A stretch of 64,000 bases of DNA. Source: an uncultured Phocaeicola sp. (GTDB lineage Bacteria > Bacteroidota > Bacteroidia > Bacteroidales > Bacteroidaceae). Below, piece after piece: positions 9,201 through 18,953 of this stretch. Numbering within the stretch: position 1 is the first letter of the stretch; every line of letters starts with the position of its first letter. Under the pieces are notes generated by a model. That model made no database searches. It was not told the DNA's origin and was given only the letters and a program-made list of their open reading frames with translations. The translations under genes were made by a program, and so were the position numbers. The stretch is from NCBI GenBank assembly GCA_944321335.1, contig CALUKX010000001.1, positions 124,001-188,000 on the forward strand, written 5' to 3'.

Positions 9201-10666
9201 TAAATCAGATTCTTGATTTCAGGAAGATTCAGAACAACAAGATGAAGCTTACTGTCGAGCAGATAGATATTGTGGCTTTCGTACGGAAGATTATGGCTAA
9301 TTTTGAAGCAATTGCTGAAACCAACAAGATTGATTTCATTTTTGAGACCGAGCGTCCGTCACTTAAATTGTGGGTTGATCCTGATAAGGTGGAGAAGATG
9401 GTGTTCAACTTACTGTCGAATGCATTCAAGTATACGCCGAACGGAAAGTGCATTACGGTATTTGTGCGTGAAAATGAAAAGAATGTGGCTGTAGGTGTGC
9501 AGGATCAAGGTATTGGAATCTCCGCCAAGAAGCGTGATTCGCTGTTTGTTCGCTTTGAAACTTTGCTTGACAAGAATCTGTTCAATCAGAACAGTTCGGG
9601 TATCGGACTTTCGCTGGTGAAGGAATTGGTTGACTTGCATCACGCTCAAATTCATGTGGATAGTAAGGAAGGTGAAGGTAGTTGCTTTACAATAGAATTC
9701 CAGAAAGGTAAGGATCATTATCCTGAAGGAACGGAATATATTGTATCGGATAATGTGGAAGTCGAGAAGAAGGATATGCAGTCAACGGATCTGCATCCGG
9801 CTGCGGATATCTCTGGTAGCGGAGTTGGAGGTGATACTGATTCGTCACAGAACGAAACTGAATCACCCGTTCCGGAATATCAGACTATTCTATTGGTGGA
9901 AGATAATCTTGAACTACGTTTCTTCCTGCGCAGTATTTTCAGTCATCGTTTCAATATCCTGGAAGCTTCGAACGGTAAGGAAGGACTTGATATGGCAATC
10001 AAATATGGTCCGGATCTGATAATCAGCGATATCTTGATGCCGGAAATGGATGGTATCGAGATGACTAAGGAACTGAGAAAGAATCTGCTTACCAGCCATA
10101 TTTCGATTATTCTGTTGACTGCGAAAACCGATACCGACAGTAAATTGTTGGGAATGGAACTAGGGGTGGATAGTTATATTACCAAACCTTTCAGTGCAAC
10201 TTATCTGGAGGCACGTGTTGATAATCTGTTGGCACGCCGTGCGAAATTGCAGAAGTATTATTGTGAACATCTGATGGACATTAAAGATGAAGTGCCTGCC
10301 GAAGAAAAAGAAGAAGTAGATACCATGTCGCCACAAGACCGCCAGTTTTTGGAGAAACTAACCGGACTTATGGAACGTAATATGGATAATGGCGATCTGG
10401 TAGTTGATGACCTGGTTCGCGAAATGGCAGTCAGCCGTTCGGTTTTCTTCAAGAAACTGAAGTCCTTGACGGGATTGGCTCCTGTTGAGTTCATTAAGGA
10501 AATGCGTGTGAAACGTGCTGCCCAATTGATTGAAACCGGTGAATTTAACATGACTCAGATATCCTATATGGTGGGAATCAATGATCCGAGATACTTCAGT
10601 AAGTGTTTCAAACAGCGTTATGGAATGACTCCTACCGAGTATAAGGATAAGATTCGGGGAAAATAA
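6209..10666 (+). CDS. Hybrid two-component system sensor/regulator (HTCS) of the pectin locus
   Basis: This 1485-residue one-protein signalling system is predicted to sense pectin oligosaccharides in the periplasm and to regulate the neighbouring genes. In order it has a signal peptide (to about 20), a long array of two-bladed propeller (Reg_prop) repeats with WIAT/WIGS-type motifs (about 25-750), a Y_Y_Y domain, a membrane segment (about 905-930), a HisKA domain with phospho-acceptor His954 in ISHELRTPLTLI, an HATPase domain (GQGIGI-like DQGIGIS, SSGIGLSLVKEL), a receiver domain with Asp1274 in ISDILMPEMDG, and a C-terminal AraC-type helix-turn-helix (about 1380-1480). The ligand is inferred from gene context only. 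Confidence 0.95.
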   Translation: MKKRFCSTLIVLFVCVLLKAQMNCTFTHYSLENGLSENTVMDMVQDHDGLIWFATWDGVNRFDGYDFKVYKATPENDLMWSSNRVDHLCVDKAGDVWCLTYDGRVFRFDKRMETFTEVPENGDGANLKFSSIVVLDNGTVWLLAGSDGGVRVTSGPEGKLVTQAYLSTVTDQKSEQINAVVLDGQNREWLLTDNGLYRIDGKTGKSTPFFVNSQSRSPEFNQPFYSAVVVDGSIFFGSNLGRIWEYSVKGDLFNLKELDVKDDVVALCTLQKKNIVIATRHQGFVIADKRMNTLSYYNADTGFDFERYPIQSVYVDSHDEVWFNVRKIGAVCHFNSRTGRFKVEQVLVERDAADRSQPAFGICEDTKGNLWVHPHGGGLSLYDREKDKLVPFYDEIGSSSWRFSNKLHAMMIDRQDNLWLGTHSKGLEKITFYKTGFDIVKPLDCNYHTNANQVRSLCEDSNKRFWVGTRDGKIAIYDSHFSLLGYLQENGSIAKGGALLNVSAYKIMEDSKGVMWIATKGNGVMQLVPQGNGYNIRSYTYDVNDIYSLSHNSVYDICEDHSGRIWVVTFGGGLNYIERQDNGSFRFISHRNNLKSYPMERCLKARRILVDKQGMLWIATANGLVSFSEKFSRPENIKFKLYYRHSDKNETLSNNDIYDILLTRQNRLLFATFGGGLNELIGYDKAGDARFKSYTIQNGLLSDVLFSLSEDENGNVWIGSEGGLTQMNGDSHHFENFLKQELGDELFFEEATSMRATDARLLFGTNKGILAFLPKHIRKNNYVPELILSGLKIDNQLIVPGEGSVLSESLNSLTHLILSHKDNTIAISFAALDMSYPDNVRYAYMFEGFDKDWNYVGKQRIATYTNLPYGDYKLRVKSTNGAGVWVDNEHVLDITIKPSFWETPVAYVLYVILFLLVLLGGTYILFVIYRLKHEVSVEQQLTDMKLRFFTNISHELRTPLTLIEGPVELVLKRQDLNTEVREQLQVIERNTHRMLRMVNQILDFRKIQNNKMKLTVEQIDIVAFVRKIMANFEAIAETNKIDFIFETERPSLKLWVDPDKVEKMVFNLLSNAFKYTPNGKCITVFVRENEKNVAVGVQDQGIGISAKKRDSLFVRFETLLDKNLFNQNSSGIGLSLVKELVDLHHAQIHVDSKEGEGSCFTIEFQKGKDHYPEGTEYIVSDNVEVEKKDMQSTDLHPAADISGSGVGGDTDSSQNETESPVPEYQTILLVEDNLELRFFLRSIFSHRFNILEASNGKEGLDMAIKYGPDLIISDILMPEMDGIEMTKELRKNLLTSHISIILLTAKTDTDSKLLGMELGVDSYITKPFSATYLEARVDNLLARRAKLQKYYCEHLMDIKDEVPAEEKEEVDTMSPQDRQFLEKLTGLMERNMDNGDLVVDDLVREMAVSRSVFFKKLKSLTGLAPVEFIKEMRVKRAAQLIETGEFNMTQISYMVGINDPRYFSKCFKQRYGMTPTEYKDKIRGK

Positions 10667-10690
10667 AATCCATCTCCCTGATTAATGGTC

Positions 10691-10730
10691 AAGGCTCCGG
10701 CATTTGTTTCATAACAAATGCCGGAGCCTT
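10691..10730. terminator. Bidirectional terminator between the HTCS gene and tamL
   Basis: A perfect 18-bp stem with a 4-base loop (10691-10708 with 10713-10730) sits between convergent genes. Confidence 0.9.
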
Positions 10731-10758
10731 GTTCTTAGCCAATAAACTGTATCTGTCT

Positions 10759-13086
10759 TTAGAACGGATATCCGATTGCGAAATGGATACCGGTAGATTT
10801 TTTGAAGCTAGGTATATTGTAGTATCCTTTTTTGCCTGTATCGTATGGAACATGGAGGGCTATACCCCAATCCAGACGAAGAACAAGGAACGATAGGTCG
10901 TAACGGATACCAATACCAGTGCCGAGTGCGATGTTATCGAAGAAATTCTTGAATCTGAATTCTGATCCCGGACGGGCCGGATCCTTACGCATCAGCCAAA
11001 CATTGCCGGCATCAAGAAATGTAGCTCCATTCAGGTTTCCGCCGAAGAGATTGGTGAGGATGCGGAAACGGTATTCTATGTTGGCTTCTAGTTTGATATC
11101 TCCGGTTTCGTCAACATACGAATAGGTGCTGCTTTCTGCCGGATGGAAACGGCCTGGGCCTATGGAACGGATGGTAAAGGCACGGATACTGTTGGCGCCT
11201 CCCACATAGAATTGTTCGCTATACGGTGCAATCGTTTTGTTTCCGTAAGCCCAAATGACTCCAGCCATGAAACGTGTGGCCAATTGTTGCTTTTCGCTCA
11301 AATTGAATGTCGGTCGGATTTCGGTGGATACTTTCACGAACTGAGCGAATGGAGTTCCCAGAAACTTCTTGTTCTTTTGACTGAGTTTCTTTCCGAATGC
11401 AGCATAAATCAGTGAAGTGATATTGCCGGCACTTGTGATAGAACTTTCCCACCACAGATGGATCGGTTTCTTTTTCCATAAGTCATCGTATGTGAATGTA
11501 TAGGTTATCGACGGTATAAATTGGTCGTCGAGACTATGGAAGAGCATCGGATTGGCGGATGCAATGGAATCAAACCGGGCGGTACGGTGCTGTAGGTGGT
11601 TGAACGCCAGATGTAACGGTGTGACGGTATGTTTCCAACTTCTTGAGGGTTGGAAGTTGTACGATACACTACCACCGAAAGAGAGCATCTTAAAGTATTT
11701 GGCACGGTTCAATTGATCAATATAGATTTTGAAAGTGGTTTGCGCAGGGAAACGGTATTGGTCCCATTTTTTCGTCCAAGGTAATATTAGACGCGGAAAT
11801 TCCAATGAAAGGGCTGCTCCCATTTCGTATGAGTTCATAACCGACTTGTCGCCATCTACTGTCGAACTTGTCTGCCATTCGTAAGAACCGTTCAGTTCGA
11901 GGTTGAGTGATGCTCCCATACCACGGAAGTTCTTCCTTGATAACTTGAAGATTGCTCCCGGACCTGTCTGCTTGGTACTCTTGGTCGTGATGTTGAACTC
12001 CAGTTCACTGTCGTACGGGAGGTCGAACATGGTATTGACACGGATGTCAAGCGTATCGGATGTACCGGGACGCAGATTGTATTGGAATTCTGTGAACTTG
12101 AATACGCCCAAACGTGCCAATGCCTCCTGTGTAAAGGTCTGGCGGACCTGTGAATAATATTGCCCTTTTCTATAGAAGAAACGCTTGCGTAATACACCGA
12201 AACGGATTCCTGGTTTCTTGCCGGCATAATGTAGTGTAAAGTCGCGGAACTGGATAGAGTCAGTCGGCTGTTCACCATTGTATCCGGTGAGGTAGACCGA
12301 TGTATTTCCAATCCGATAGGTACGACGGGCTTCGTCCGGAATATTGTCTTTAGGTTGGAAACGGATGGCGACATAGCCGGGGCGTGAAACAGTATCGGCC
12401 TGAATACCGATAAAGTCAGCACGTGAATAATAATATCCGTTATTGCGCAACAGGTCGACGATACGCTGACGTTCGTTCTGTAACGTCACCACATTGAAAT
12501 TGTCGTTGCCGTTTACAAGCTTTTGGCCGATTTTTGCATGTATCAGACTATCCGCACGAGGGCTAAAGCCTTGATACATCACAGTATCGATATAGTATGG
12601 TTTGCCCATATCTATATCATAACTCAATTTGATGATACGGGGATTCCGTGTGCTATCAACCTTATAAGTCACTTTCCCGTTGAAATATCCATAATCGTGC
12701 AGCAGGTTGGTGGCTACCTTGATTCGTGTTTCGGGGTTGACTGTAGAAAGATAGACTGGGTCGGCTGCCAGTTTTTTGAACATCCAACGTCCCAACCCTC
12801 TCTTGCAATTTACAAAACTGTTATATGCCCAAAGCCCAAAAGGTATCGGGAAACGGAGATTCGGATAGGTCAGTATGGCATTATTGGGCGGGACGCTTAC
12901 TGCGCCCTCCACTTCTGCCAATGCTGCTTGGCCGGCTTTTGTCTTGTCTTCGTTCTGTACCGTGAGTTTCTTGAGTCCTCGGTACAGAACCTCATCTTCC
13001 GGCAGGTTCTTGGTTATGGAGCACGATGATGCCATCAGTGACGTCACGAGGATTGTCAGGATAATATGTAATCTATTTCTTTTCAT
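10759..13086 (-). CDS. tamL: TamL, lipoprotein variant of the TamA/BamA-family outer-membrane barrel
   Basis: This protein of about 775 residues is predicted to act with TamB in inserting or supplying outer-membrane components. The N-terminus reads as a lipoprotein signal (hydrophobic run ending MASSC, then SITKNLPEDE), the pattern of the Bacteroidetes TamL form. POTRA-like segments follow (about 50-370), then an Omp85 beta-barrel ending in ...HFAIGYPF with a terminal Phe. The frame is open back to 13116, but the signal peptide begins at the ATGs at 13089/13086. These overlap the end of tamB by about 15 bp, which suggests translational coupling. The lipobox has Ala at -3, less usual than Leu. 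Confidence 0.85.
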   Translation of the reverse strand: MKRNRLHIILTILVTSLMASSCSITKNLPEDEVLYRGLKKLTVQNEDKTKAGQAALAEVEGAVSVPPNNAILTYPNLRFPIPFGLWAYNSFVNCKRGLGRWMFKKLAADPVYLSTVNPETRIKVATNLLHDYGYFNGKVTYKVDSTRNPRIIKLSYDIDMGKPYYIDTVMYQGFSPRADSLIHAKIGQKLVNGNDNFNVVTLQNERQRIVDLLRNNGYYYSRADFIGIQADTVSRPGYVAIRFQPKDNIPDEARRTYRIGNTSVYLTGYNGEQPTDSIQFRDFTLHYAGKKPGIRFGVLRKRFFYRKGQYYSQVRQTFTQEALARLGVFKFTEFQYNLRPGTSDTLDIRVNTMFDLPYDSELEFNITTKSTKQTGPGAIFKLSRKNFRGMGASLNLELNGSYEWQTSSTVDGDKSVMNSYEMGAALSLEFPRLILPWTKKWDQYRFPAQTTFKIYIDQLNRAKYFKMLSFGGSVSYNFQPSRSWKHTVTPLHLAFNHLQHRTARFDSIASANPMLFHSLDDQFIPSITYTFTYDDLWKKKPIHLWWESSITSAGNITSLIYAAFGKKLSQKNKKFLGTPFAQFVKVSTEIRPTFNLSEKQQLATRFMAGVIWAYGNKTIAPYSEQFYVGGANSIRAFTIRSIGPGRFHPAESSTYSYVDETGDIKLEANIEYRFRILTNLFGGNLNGATFLDAGNVWLMRKDPARPGSEFRFKNFFDNIALGTGIGIRYDLSFLVLRLDWGIALHVPYDTGKKGYYNIPSFKKSTGIHFAIGYPF

Positions 13087-16000
13087 CATTGTCGTCTTTG
13101 TTTTCTGTTGCTTCACGGTTGGTTGCCGGAGTGATTGTCTTTTCTTCCTCCTGCTTTTTCTCCGGTGTTGTCGTTTGTTTGTCTGTTTTCGCTCCCGGAC
13201 TCTGCTGTCCGTCTACCTGTCTTCCAGAATCAGTCTGCTGATTTGGACTTTCGGGTTCAGGTTGTTGGTTTTTCTTCTTTTTCTTGAAGATGAAAAGTTC
13301 GCCAAGGCGGCTCACTTTCTTACGGAGAACGATACCGGCACCTGTTTCAATCACTTCGCCATCGAGGATACTCTCATAGTTCTTGTTATGGAAGAGCTTG
13401 ATATATCGGGTTCCGCTATTATCGAGACGATATTCGAGTGCGATATTGTCGATAAAGGCTTCGTTTTCCTGTTGTTGCGCATCGTTGCCGGTAGATATCG
13501 TTCCACCGATGACTACCTGGAAGCGGTTGTTCCAGAAGCGTTTGGTGAACTGGATATTGTAATCAGTACCGGTACGTCCGTCGCTGCCGTCGTTCGATTC
13601 CATACCGAAGTTCACATCGATGGATTGTAGTGCGCTTCCGGCTATTTTGTTGATTTCGCTTTGCAACATTGAGTTGAGCATACTGTTGGCACTCAGACCT
13701 TTTGTGCCCGAAGTGTCCGAGATATAGAGCCCTGTAACAAGCATGGTTACTGCAAGCTTGTTCTTCTCCTCGGCCGATTTGGCTGCCAATTCATTTTGCA
13801 TTGCACCGTCATCGGGAGCTTCGAGGGTAAAGATGAAGCCCAGATTTTCCAAACGGTTTGTCAGGTTTACACCGACATCGAAGTTTACGGTGCGTGAACT
13901 GTTGTCGTCAGAGGTTACTGAAGCGCGTACACGTTCGGCTGCCTTGATGTTGAGTAACGGATTCATCACGTTACCTGTCCACTCAATATAACTTCCTTCC
14001 TGAATATGGAAGGTCTTGAGCGGAATGATAGGCATCTGATACTTCAGTTCACCGCTCATCAGAGCATAACGTCCGTTGAGCAGCATATTGCCGTCGGGCT
14101 GATACTGGAACGAGAGGTCACCGCCTCCTTCAAGCAGCATGTAGTTGCTTCCGTCCTGATTCAGATCAACACGGGCCTGCACAGCGTCATCTATATGGAT
14201 AGTCATCAGGATATCCATTCCTCCCAAAGTCATGGCAGGTATATCTTTTTTCTCCGTCTGTGTGGTATCGCTGAAATTGACGAAGGTTACAGTTTCGTTC
14301 AGACGGTCTTCTACGGTAAGCGGCGAATCGGTGAGGATGTATGTAAAATCACTGTTACCAAGGATATTCATGTTTCCCCTTATGGTCAGGTTATCCATTG
14401 TTCCTTTCACGATAGAGAAGAAATCTACATAAATCTTTCCGTGGATGACCGATTCTTTGGTCTGCTTGGCATTGATGAACTCAAAATTCTGGGCGTTCAT
14501 CTTCAGATTCATGCTCATCGCAGCCAAATCCCCCACATCAACATAACCGTCGATAGTGAAAGGAGAGTTGCCTTTAGTGAATATCTTATATTTCTGGAAG
14601 AGCAGACGGCTGTTCTCCACTTTGACGGGTTCTTCGTCCATGCGGAGATTGACAGAGAACATTGGCACATCTATCGTTCCCTTGTCGAAGTCGACCGTAC
14701 CATTGAGCAAAGGCTTGGAACTTGTTCCGCTTACCGACATTTCACCGTTCATTTTTCCGCCCAGTACGGCCATATGGTCGGGGATAAAGGCATTGGCTAG
14801 CGACAACGGGAAGTCGTGCAGATTCATGTCGGCTCTTATTTTGTCGTTGCCATGAGGCGTTTTGGCGGCCAGATAGGAACCGTTCAGTGTCATCACTTCC
14901 TCATCGTTCAGGTTGATATAGCCGTCGATGGTATGTTCTCCCGTCTGTTTGGGCAGATATACCATATTCATATCGATGCTTCCGATAGGTTGTTTTTCGT
15001 ATGCCAATTCATCCACACCTATATCGGCTGCTACCATCATGCCTGTGGCCGATTGTACATAGTGTGCTTCGGCTGTTAGTGAACCGGCTATTTCGGGCAT
15101 GTAGGGTACTATACGGCGTATTTCGGTAAGGTCTATCTTATGAAGGGCTACAGTTAGGTCCTGCTGGTTGAGCGAATCGGGAGTTGAATAAAGTGATAAT
15201 CCCGACAGATTACCGTCGTACATGGTCAGCTTGGCATGGATTCTTCCGTTATCTCCTAACCAGATATAGTTGTCGGGGTTTACCTTGAACTTTCGATAGA
15301 CGAAGGTTGGGTCGTAAGGGGTGACATGCAGGCTCATGCCACGTTTGTGTAATTGTGCCTTGACCCCGAAATCGACTCCTTTTTCATTCTTGTCGTTCAG
15401 GTACTGCAGTCCGAGCTGGGCTTCACTTGCACCCACAAATCCATTGAGGGAGATATTGAACGCTTCCTGCCATTTGTTGGCAAGAGCTTTCACTCCGCTC
15501 TTGAAATTCAGTTCGCTGGTATCCTGTGCCGCTACAAAATAGATGGTATCCAGACGCAGACTGTCGGTACGGAGGCCGTAAAGTTTGGCTGCACCGTTCA
15601 ATCCCGTTTCTGGTGAGGTCTGTAAGTCTACATTCAGCCTGTCGTAATGGATGTTTTTGACTGCAAGGTAGTTGGCTATCGGATTGTCTGATCTCGAAAG
15701 AATTTTCAGATGAGCGTTTGGCAGTATCTTCTTTAAGGCTGGCTGGTCGATACTTTTTTCTTTCCATTGCTGCATCAGTTGGGTCACGAAATCCGTTGCG
15801 TCGGTTGTTAGACGCTCCAGACTGTTCATCGAGCGGAAAAGAAAATAAAGGTCGCCGGCATTGACGAAACTGCGTACCGAATCGGGCGACATGCTGAAGC
15901 CTGCATTCAGGTCCTTTGTCTGGAAACTTTTTTCGCCCACCTTGAGATGGATATTTCTGACAGATGCCAAAGCACTGTGTGTATCTTTCATATTGGTGCT

Positions 16001-17833
16001 GGCCCGTGCTACGAATTGCATCGATGGGGTCAGGTCGTTCTCCACTATGTGCATCGCGTGCAGATCGATCTTATCCACATTTGCATTCATGGTGGCCTTT
16101 ATAAGTTCCGGATGGAGCGTTACATCGAGTTCCGATGCCAGGTCGATAAGTGTATTGTTCACGTTTAGTGTGGCTTTGGCCCGTGATTTCTGTAGGTCAG
16201 CCATCAGTTTCACGCCTTTCAGATTGTATGATGCATATTGAAGTTCGCTCACTTCGCCTTCCACTTTGGCTACTGTTTCCGGAGAGAAGAAATCGAACCC
16301 TTGTCCTTGAGCCTTGAGTGATGCTGAAACATGGAAAATGGAATCAGACGGCATAAAGTCGTGGATATTCAGATGGGCCACTTCGATATCGGCCTGATAA
16401 CTGTCATTGTTTATGTCATAATCGGCAATCAGTCCCACTCTCCCTTCTGTTGCAGTGGCAAGAGCCATATCTGCACTGAAATGGGATGCCTGGATATCTA
16501 CACTGCCATCGAGCTGCATGTTTTGTGGGATGGTGATGCCTCCGGTCATATCTTTCAGAAAACTCAGGTCGCCCGTTTCGAGTACCATATTGAAACTGCC
16601 CCCGCGGCGAAGACTGTCGAGTGGCCAGGCAATCGAACCGTCGGCATGGCTGCGGAAAACACCGGGAAGAGCTAATGTGAACTGTGTGAGTTGGATGTTA
16701 CGTAAGTTACCGTCCATTCCAGCACGTATCTGTAAAGGTACAGAAGGATATTTCTGTATTAGTTCTTCGGGTAAGTCGGGGATTACTTTAAGGATATCAT
16801 TCTTACCGATATCGGCCATCAATCTTGCCTGTATGGTCCCATCCTTGTTGATGTCGGTCGCATCCCAGTCCATGGTAGCGCTCAGCTCCATGTACGAATC
16901 GTTAGTGCTAAGCTTGAGGGTGGGCACTTTCAATGTTTCCGAATCTGCCACCAATTGTCCTTGTGTGGAAACGATGGTCAGCCCCGAGCGCTCTTTCAGG
17001 TTGAAATCCTTGATCCGTGCATAAATGTTGGTCGGTGAATAATAGAGTGAATCTGCCTTGAAAGTCATGTCGGTCAATGCAATGTGTGAAGGGTCGAATC
17101 CGGATTCGGCAACAGGCTGGTTGCTTGTATCCATGCTGAACTTACCTCTGTTCAGCTCAAAACTCATTGCCGAATAAGTCGGTTGGTGAAGGTCGACTAA
17201 TCCGTTTCGAAGGGCAGCATGTCCGATAGCGACATTCATAGCCAAAGTATCGAGTGGCATCTGCATATCGAACGATACATTTTCGATGTCTACTTTCTGC
17301 AACTTGATTTTCCAGAATAGGGGAGCCGATTCTGTTGTATCTGCCGCTGTCGTGTCGGCAAGTATAAGTGCGAGATGCGTATCTTTCAATGTCGCTTCGT
17401 TTACAATGGCAAGTTCGGGATCGAGTTCCACTCCGTGCGAAGCGATGAAAAACTCGCCTAGACGGCCTTTCAGCTGCATCCCTTCAATCAGCCCGGCTGT
17501 ATTCACGGATGCATTTTCTATTTTCAGCCCGTCAAGTTCCACTTTCTTCTTCAGCAACGGCATGAGCTGTACTTTGGCAGTCAGCTCCTCTGCGTTCAGG
17601 ATGGTATCTTGTCTGTCGATGATCACCGTGTTCTTCACTACCAGATCGAGGGGGAAATGTAACGCGATCCGTCCGATGGAAATCTGCATACCTGTAGCTT
17701 CTGAAGCATATTTGGTCGCTGTATCTACCAAAAAGTTCTGAATAGGAGGGATGTATATAAGAATACATAATATGATGAATAAGATAAATGGTGATGAAAC
17801 TGTTATCACCGTCCATCTGACGTATTTCTTCAT
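13073..17833 (-). CDS. tamB: TamB-like translocation and assembly module protein (DUF490)
   Basis: This 1586-residue envelope protein has one N-terminal membrane anchor (about residues 8-30) and a very long beta-rich, repeat-like body of the AsmA/TamB type, thought to bridge the periplasm as a groove for lipid or barrel precursors. The TamB C-terminal domain is clear (IQEGSYIEWTGNVMNPLLNIKA, then NRLENLGFIFTLEAPDD). After it comes a hydrophilic tail of about 70 residues rich in Lys, Glu, Gln and Pro with no obvious fold. It is transcribed ahead of tamL and overlaps it. A near-consensus -7 box on the minus strand (TATATTCG, 17867-17860) could drive both genes. Confidence 0.9.
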   Translation of the reverse strand: MKKYVRWTVITVSSPFILFIILCILIYIPPIQNFLVDTATKYASEATGMQISIGRIALHFPLDLVVKNTVIIDRQDTILNAEELTAKVQLMPLLKKKVELDGLKIENASVNTAGLIEGMQLKGRLGEFFIASHGVELDPELAIVNEATLKDTHLALILADTTAADTTESAPLFWKIKLQKVDIENVSFDMQMPLDTLAMNVAIGHAALRNGLVDLHQPTYSAMSFELNRGKFSMDTSNQPVAESGFDPSHIALTDMTFKADSLYYSPTNIYARIKDFNLKERSGLTIVSTQGQLVADSETLKVPTLKLSTNDSYMELSATMDWDATDINKDGTIQARLMADIGKNDILKVIPDLPEELIQKYPSVPLQIRAGMDGNLRNIQLTQFTLALPGVFRSHADGSIAWPLDSLRRGGSFNMVLETGDLSFLKDMTGGITIPQNMQLDGSVDIQASHFSADMALATATEGRVGLIADYDINNDSYQADIEVAHLNIHDFMPSDSIFHVSASLKAQGQGFDFFSPETVAKVEGEVSELQYASYNLKGVKLMADLQKSRAKATLNVNNTLIDLASELDVTLHPELIKATMNANVDKIDLHAMHIVENDLTPSMQFVARASTNMKDTHSALASVRNIHLKVGEKSFQTKDLNAGFSMSPDSVRSFVNAGDLYFLFRSMNSLERLTTDATDFVTQLMQQWKEKSIDQPALKKILPNAHLKILSRSDNPIANYLAVKNIHYDRLNVDLQTSPETGLNGAAKLYGLRTDSLRLDTIYFVAAQDTSELNFKSGVKALANKWQEAFNISLNGFVGASEAQLGLQYLNDKNEKGVDFGVKAQLHKRGMSLHVTPYDPTFVYRKFKVNPDNYIWLGDNGRIHAKLTMYDGNLSGLSLYSTPDSLNQQDLTVALHKIDLTEIRRIVPYMPEIAGSLTAEAHYVQSATGMMVAADIGVDELAYEKQPIGSIDMNMVYLPKQTGEHTIDGYINLNDEEVMTLNGSYLAAKTPHGNDKIRADMNLHDFPLSLANAFIPDHMAVLGGKMNGEMSVSGTSSKPLLNGTVDFDKGTIDVPMFSVNLRMDEEPVKVENSRLLFQKYKIFTKGNSPFTIDGYVDVGDLAAMSMNLKMNAQNFEFINAKQTKESVIHGKIYVDFFSIVKGTMDNLTIRGNMNILGNSDFTYILTDSPLTVEDRLNETVTFVNFSDTTQTEKKDIPAMTLGGMDILMTIHIDDAVQARVDLNQDGSNYMLLEGGGDLSFQYQPDGNMLLNGRYALMSGELKYQMPIIPLKTFHIQEGSYIEWTGNVMNPLLNIKAAERVRASVTSDDNSSRTVNFDVGVNLTNRLENLGFIFTLEAPDDGAMQNELAAKSAEEKNKLAVTMLVTGLYISDTSGTKGLSANSMLNSMLQSEINKIAGSALQSIDVNFGMESNDGSDGRTGTDYNIQFTKRFWNNRFQVVIGGTISTGNDAQQQENEAFIDNIALEYRLDNSGTRYIKLFHNKNYESILDGEVIETGAGIVLRKKVSRLGELFIFKKKKKNQQPEPESPNQQTDSGRQVDGQQSPGAKTDKQTTTPEKKQEEEKTITPATNREATENKDDNDEKK

Positions 17834-17965
17834 GCTGTTATAAAGGCTTTATTTAAGTGCGAATATAATAAAATAACTGCGATATTCATAAAATGTTGGT
17901 GTACAATTTTCCCATGTTCATAATAATTGCTTACTTTGTACATTCACTAACCAAAAATTAAATTT

Positions 17966-18871
17966 ATGAAACCAACTTTATTTGTTTTGGCCGCAGGTAT
18001 GGGAAGCCGTTACGGTGGTTTGAAACAGCTTGACGGACTGGGTCCTAACGGCGAAACTATTATGGATTATTCCATCTTCGATGCCATTCGTGGCGGGTTT
18101 GGGAAAATTGTTTTCGTTATCCGAAAAGATTTTGAAAAGGATTTCCGTGAAAAGATTATCAGCAAATATGAAAACCATATTCCGGTAGAAGTGGTGTTCC
18201 AGTCTATCGACAAGTTGCCGGAAGGCTTTATTTGTCCGGCAGAACGTGTTAAGCCTTGGGGTACTAACCACGCAGTATTGATGGGTAAGGATGTTATCAA
18301 GGAACCGTTTGCCGTCATCAATGCCGACGATTTCTATGGACGCGACAGTTTCGCTGTGTTGGGCAAGTATCTGTCGGAACTTCCTGAAGGTGCAAAGAAT
18401 GAATATTGCATGGTCGGTTTCCGTGTAGGCAATACGTTGAGTGAAAGCGGTACTGTTGCCCGTGGTATCTGTTCAACAGATGCAAAAGGAAACCTTACTA
18501 CTGTCGTTGAACGTACTGAAATCATGCGTGTGAACGGTCCTGTCTGCTACAAGGATGAAAAAGGTGAATGGGTGGCTGTAGACGACAATACTCCGGTGTC
18601 TATGAATATGTGGGGATTCACTCCCGATTACTTCAAGTATTCGGAAGATTATTTCGTGGAATTCCTGAAGGAAAATATCAATGCTCCGAAGGCTGAATAT
18701 TACATCCCGTTGATGGTCAATAAGTTGATTACAGAAGGTACAGCAACTGTCAAGGTGTTGGATACTACATCAAAATGGTTTGGTGTAACTTATGCTGCCG
18801 ACCGTCAGGGTGTAGTTGACAAGATTAAGTCGTTGGTTGATGCCGGCGAGTATCCGTCTAAACTGTTCTGA
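17966..18871 (+). CDS. Sugar-phosphate nucleotidyltransferase family protein
   Basis: This 301-residue cytoplasmic protein begins with the NTP-transferase signature FVLAAGMGSRYGGLKQ, with VINADDFYGRD as the metal-binding strand (residues about 118-128). The fold is that of glucose-1-phosphate nucleotidyltransferases, but the exact sugar and nucleotide cannot be read from the sequence. It stands alone between the divergent tamB and a terminator, so context does not help. A near-consensus -7 box (TTACTTTG, 17931-17938) lies 27 bp before the ATG. Confidence 0.8.
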   Translation: MKPTLFVLAAGMGSRYGGLKQLDGLGPNGETIMDYSIFDAIRGGFGKIVFVIRKDFEKDFREKIISKYENHIPVEVVFQSIDKLPEGFICPAERVKPWGTNHAVLMGKDVIKEPFAVINADDFYGRDSFAVLGKYLSELPEGAKNEYCMVGFRVGNTLSESGTVARGICSTDAKGNLTTVVERTEIMRVNGPVCYKDEKGEWVAVDDNTPVSMNMWGFTPDYFKYSEDYFVEFLKENINAPKAEYYIPLMVNKLITEGTATVKVLDTTSKWFGVTYAADRQGVVDKIKSLVDAGEYPSKLF

Positions 18872-18912
18872 TCCGATAGAGTAACAGAATCTTGATTTTT
18901 TCAAATTACATC

Positions 18913-18953
18913 GAAAACGACATACGGTGTTTGATGCATTGTATGTCGTTTTC
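18913..18953 (+). terminator. Terminator after the nucleotidyltransferase gene
   Basis: A 13-bp perfect stem (18913-18925 with 18941-18953). Confidence 0.75.
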
